Shown here piece after piece: positions 3,983-5,373 of a DNA stretch of 5,373 bases. The DNA is from Spirochaetia bacterium. GTDB taxonomy: Bacteria; Spirochaetota; Spirochaetia; Treponematales; Breznakiellaceae. Position 1 is the stretch's first letter. Each line of letters starts with the position of its first letter. The notes under the pieces are model-generated. The model worked only from the letters and a program-made list of their open reading frames with translations, was not told where the DNA came from and searched no databases. The DNA lies in contig BNUV01000126.1 in NCBI GenBank assembly GCA_025997615.1, forward strand, positions 1 through 5,373, in the 5' to 3' direction. Made by a program: the position numbers and the translations under genes.

Positions 3983-5318
3983 AAGACCAGGTCCGGTCAT
4001 GGGAATATTCATTATCCCACTGTTCCGTGGACATCCAAATATCCTTTTGAGACGGATCCAGATGGGCGCGGATCACCTCATCATTCAGGTCTTCAATGCC
4101 CAGGCCCGGTGCTTCGGAGAGCTCGATAAATCCCCTGTTGATGATAGGCTTGGAGGCGGTCTTTACCAGATCGTCCCACCAGGGTACGTCCACCGAGTGG
4201 AATTCCAGGGCCAGGAAATTTTCTGTGGCCGCCGCGGTGTGGGCCGCCGCCAGAGCCGCGATGGGAGTTTCCGCCATGTGGATAGCCATAGCCACACCGT
4301 AGTCCTGGGCCAGGTCCCCAATCTTTTTTGTTTCGTAGAGGCCGCCGGAACTTAAAATATCGGGGTGAATTACCGACAGGGCTCCGGACTGCAGCAGGGG
4401 CAAAAAGTTTTCTTTAAGGTAAATGTCTTCGCCGGTACCCAGGGGAACCGTAATGGCGGAGGCAAGCTGCTGCCAGGCGCCGGTCATCTGCCAGGGCAAG
4501 AGGTCCTCCAGCCAGGCGATGTTGTATTTCTCCGCCCGCCGGGCCAGTTTGATACATTCGTTAAGGCCGATGTGACCGCAATGATCGATGGCCAGGGGGA
4601 TGTCATAGCCAATGACGGAACGAACATCGGCCAGATACTGTTCCAGCACATCCAGACCCTTTTCGGTGATCTGTAATCCCGTAAAAGGATGGGCGATGTT
4701 GATGGTATCATAGGCGCGGTTATGTTTTTCCCGGTCAGTCAGGAAATACTTACGGGCCCCGCCGGCTTCCATAAAATCTTTAATGTAACCAAGGGGGGCA
4801 CTCAAAAGGCCGGTCTCTCCATGCTCCATCAATTCCATGAGCTGCCCCACGCCCCAGTCCATTTTCAAATAGGTAAAGCCCAGATCCATCCGTTTCCGCA
4901 GGGCCTCCCCCATTTTTTTTCCATCGGGGCGGCCTTCCATGTCGGTATCCGAATATATCCGTATCTTGTCCCGGAATTTACCCCCCAGGAGCTGGTACAC
5001 CGGAACACCCCAGGCCTTCCCCGCCAGATCCCAAAGGGCCAGCTCTATGCCGCAGACCCCGCCGGCCTGCCGGCTAGGCCCGCCGAATTGTTTGATCCTG
5101 CGGAAAATTTTATCAACATTGCAGGGATTTTCCCCGATGATCCGGCTCTTGAGGAGGAGGCCGTAGGTTTCGGAGCTCCAGTCGCGAATTTCCCCATAAC
5201 CCACCAATTCACTGTTGGTCAAAACTTTGACCATAATACAGCCCATAGGGGCCCCGCTTATCTTTGCAAAACGCAGATCGGTGATCCGCAGTTTCGAGGG
5301 TGATGATAAATGGCTCAT
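3981..5318 (-). CDS. Enolase-superfamily enzyme (mandelate racemase / muconate lactonizing type)
   Basis: The product is 445 residues and complete; many relatives have about 370-400. Members abstract the proton alpha to a carboxylate using Mg2+, and many dehydrate or epimerise sugar acids. The N-terminal capping domain (about 11-110) ends in the typical IELALWDLAGKAWGVPVYQLLGG block. In the barrel, likely metal ligands are D245 (AIDHCGH), E271 (WLEDLLPW) and E297 (GTGED). An Asp-His dyad of the mandelate racemase type is visible as D320 (HPDILSSGG) and H347 (AIHMAETP), with a likely barrel-strand-8 glutamate at E372. At the second strand the usual KxK reads K152-M-D154, and extra sequence around 160-210 lengthens the protein. 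An acid-sugar dehydratase is the best guess; the substrate is open. AGGAGG lies 5 bases before the ATG. It is clearly GC-richer than all genes to its left. Any operon partners lie beyond the right edge. Confidence 0.88.
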   Translation of the reverse strand: MSHLSSPSKLRITDLRFAKISGAPMGCIMVKVLTNSELVGYGEIRDWSSETYGLLLKSRIIGENPCNVDKIFRRIKQFGGPSRQAGGVCGIELALWDLAGKAWGVPVYQLLGGKFRDKIRIYSDTDMEGRPDGKKMGEALRKRMDLGFTYLKMDWGVGQLMELMEHGETGLLSAPLGYIKDFMEAGGARKYFLTDREKHNRAYDTINIAHPFTGLQITEKGLDVLEQYLADVRSVIGYDIPLAIDHCGHIGLNECIKLARRAEKYNIAWLEDLLPWQMTGAWQQLASAITVPLGTGEDIYLKENFLPLLQSGALSVIHPDILSSGGLYETKKIGDLAQDYGVAMAIHMAETPIAALAAAHTAAATENFLALEFHSVDVPWWDDLVKTASKPIINRGFIELSEAPGLGIEDLNDEVIRAHLDPSQKDIWMSTEQWDNEYSHDRTWS

Positions 5319-5323
5319 AAGAT

Positions 5324-5329
5324 CCTCCT
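5324..5329 (-). promoter_or_regulatory. Strong RBS of the enolase-family gene
   Basis: On the minus strand AGGAGG precedes the ATG at 5318 by 5 bases. This is a consensus Shine-Dalgarno and fixes the start. The remaining 44 bases to the window edge show nothing else I can support. Confidence 0.7.
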
Positions 5330-5373
5330 ATTATAAAGGCACATCAGGGATTAAAGGGCAGCCCGTCCCGGTA

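Noticed and set aside
4689..5303. Long plus-strand open frames opposite the enolase-family gene (also 3900-4355 and 4365-4676)
   Set aside because: They come from the codon bias of a GC-rich gene on the other strand; they show no recognisable domain, and the enolase-family gene has clear catalytic motifs and a consensus RBS.
5330..5335. Perfect TATAAT on the minus strand upstream of the enolase-family gene
   Set aside because: A start about 7 bases downstream would fall after the AGGAGG and remove the RBS from the transcript, and no -35 lies at the right distance.
1..5373. CRISPR array, tRNA or rRNA genes, riboswitch
   Set aside because: No regularly spaced direct repeats, no cloverleaf-like or rRNA-like sequence and no recognisable riboswitch core was seen on reading both strands.

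Overview
This 5.4 kb window looks like a junction between an AT-rich accessory stretch (about 1-2930) and more GC-rich sequence (about 3900-5373), with a two-gene unit of intermediate composition between them. No rRNA, tRNA, transposase, integrase or other strong taxonomic marker is present. A FliM-like N-terminal motif points to a flagellated bacterium. The mixture of genes would suit a gut-type spirochaete (Treponema-like), but that assignment is an inference and is weak.

Layout. 1-321 is non-coding apart from a degenerate reading frame on the minus strand and ends in a good promoter (TTGACA-N17-TATTAT). That promoter drives a flavodoxin-like/2[4Fe-4S] fusion protein (334-1107, +). A class I SAM-dependent methyltransferase follows on the opposite strand (1172-1798, -). 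It is bracketed by two 44-bp imperfect copies of one sequence in inverted orientation (1117-1160 and 1863-1906). A Fic-domain protein with an N-terminal inhibitory motif follows (1955-2764, +). The 170-bp gap after it holds two shorter sequences resembling the same repeat (2767-2781 and 2886-2907) and a perfect 11-bp-arm palindrome (2832-2859). The three AT-rich genes are thus single-gene units, each with a plausible promoter, separated by related boundary sequences. That arrangement resembles a cassette array, although canonical integron attC sites could not be demonstrated.

The remaining genes lie on the minus strand. A 76-residue protein (3656-3886) carries two FliM-N-like motifs of the CheY-binding type. 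It overlaps by 4 bp (ATGA) the start of an exported TPR-repeat protein (2934-3659), so the two are probably translationally coupled. Upstream of them is a complete enolase-superfamily (mandelate racemase/muconate lactonizing type) enzyme of 445 residues (3981-5318), separated by about 95 bp that contain GC-rich hairpins.

The accessory genes (redox, methyl transfer, Fic) show no obvious shared pathway. The coupled motif-peptide/TPR pair is the most gene-novel unit, and the boundary repeats are the most interesting non-coding signal.
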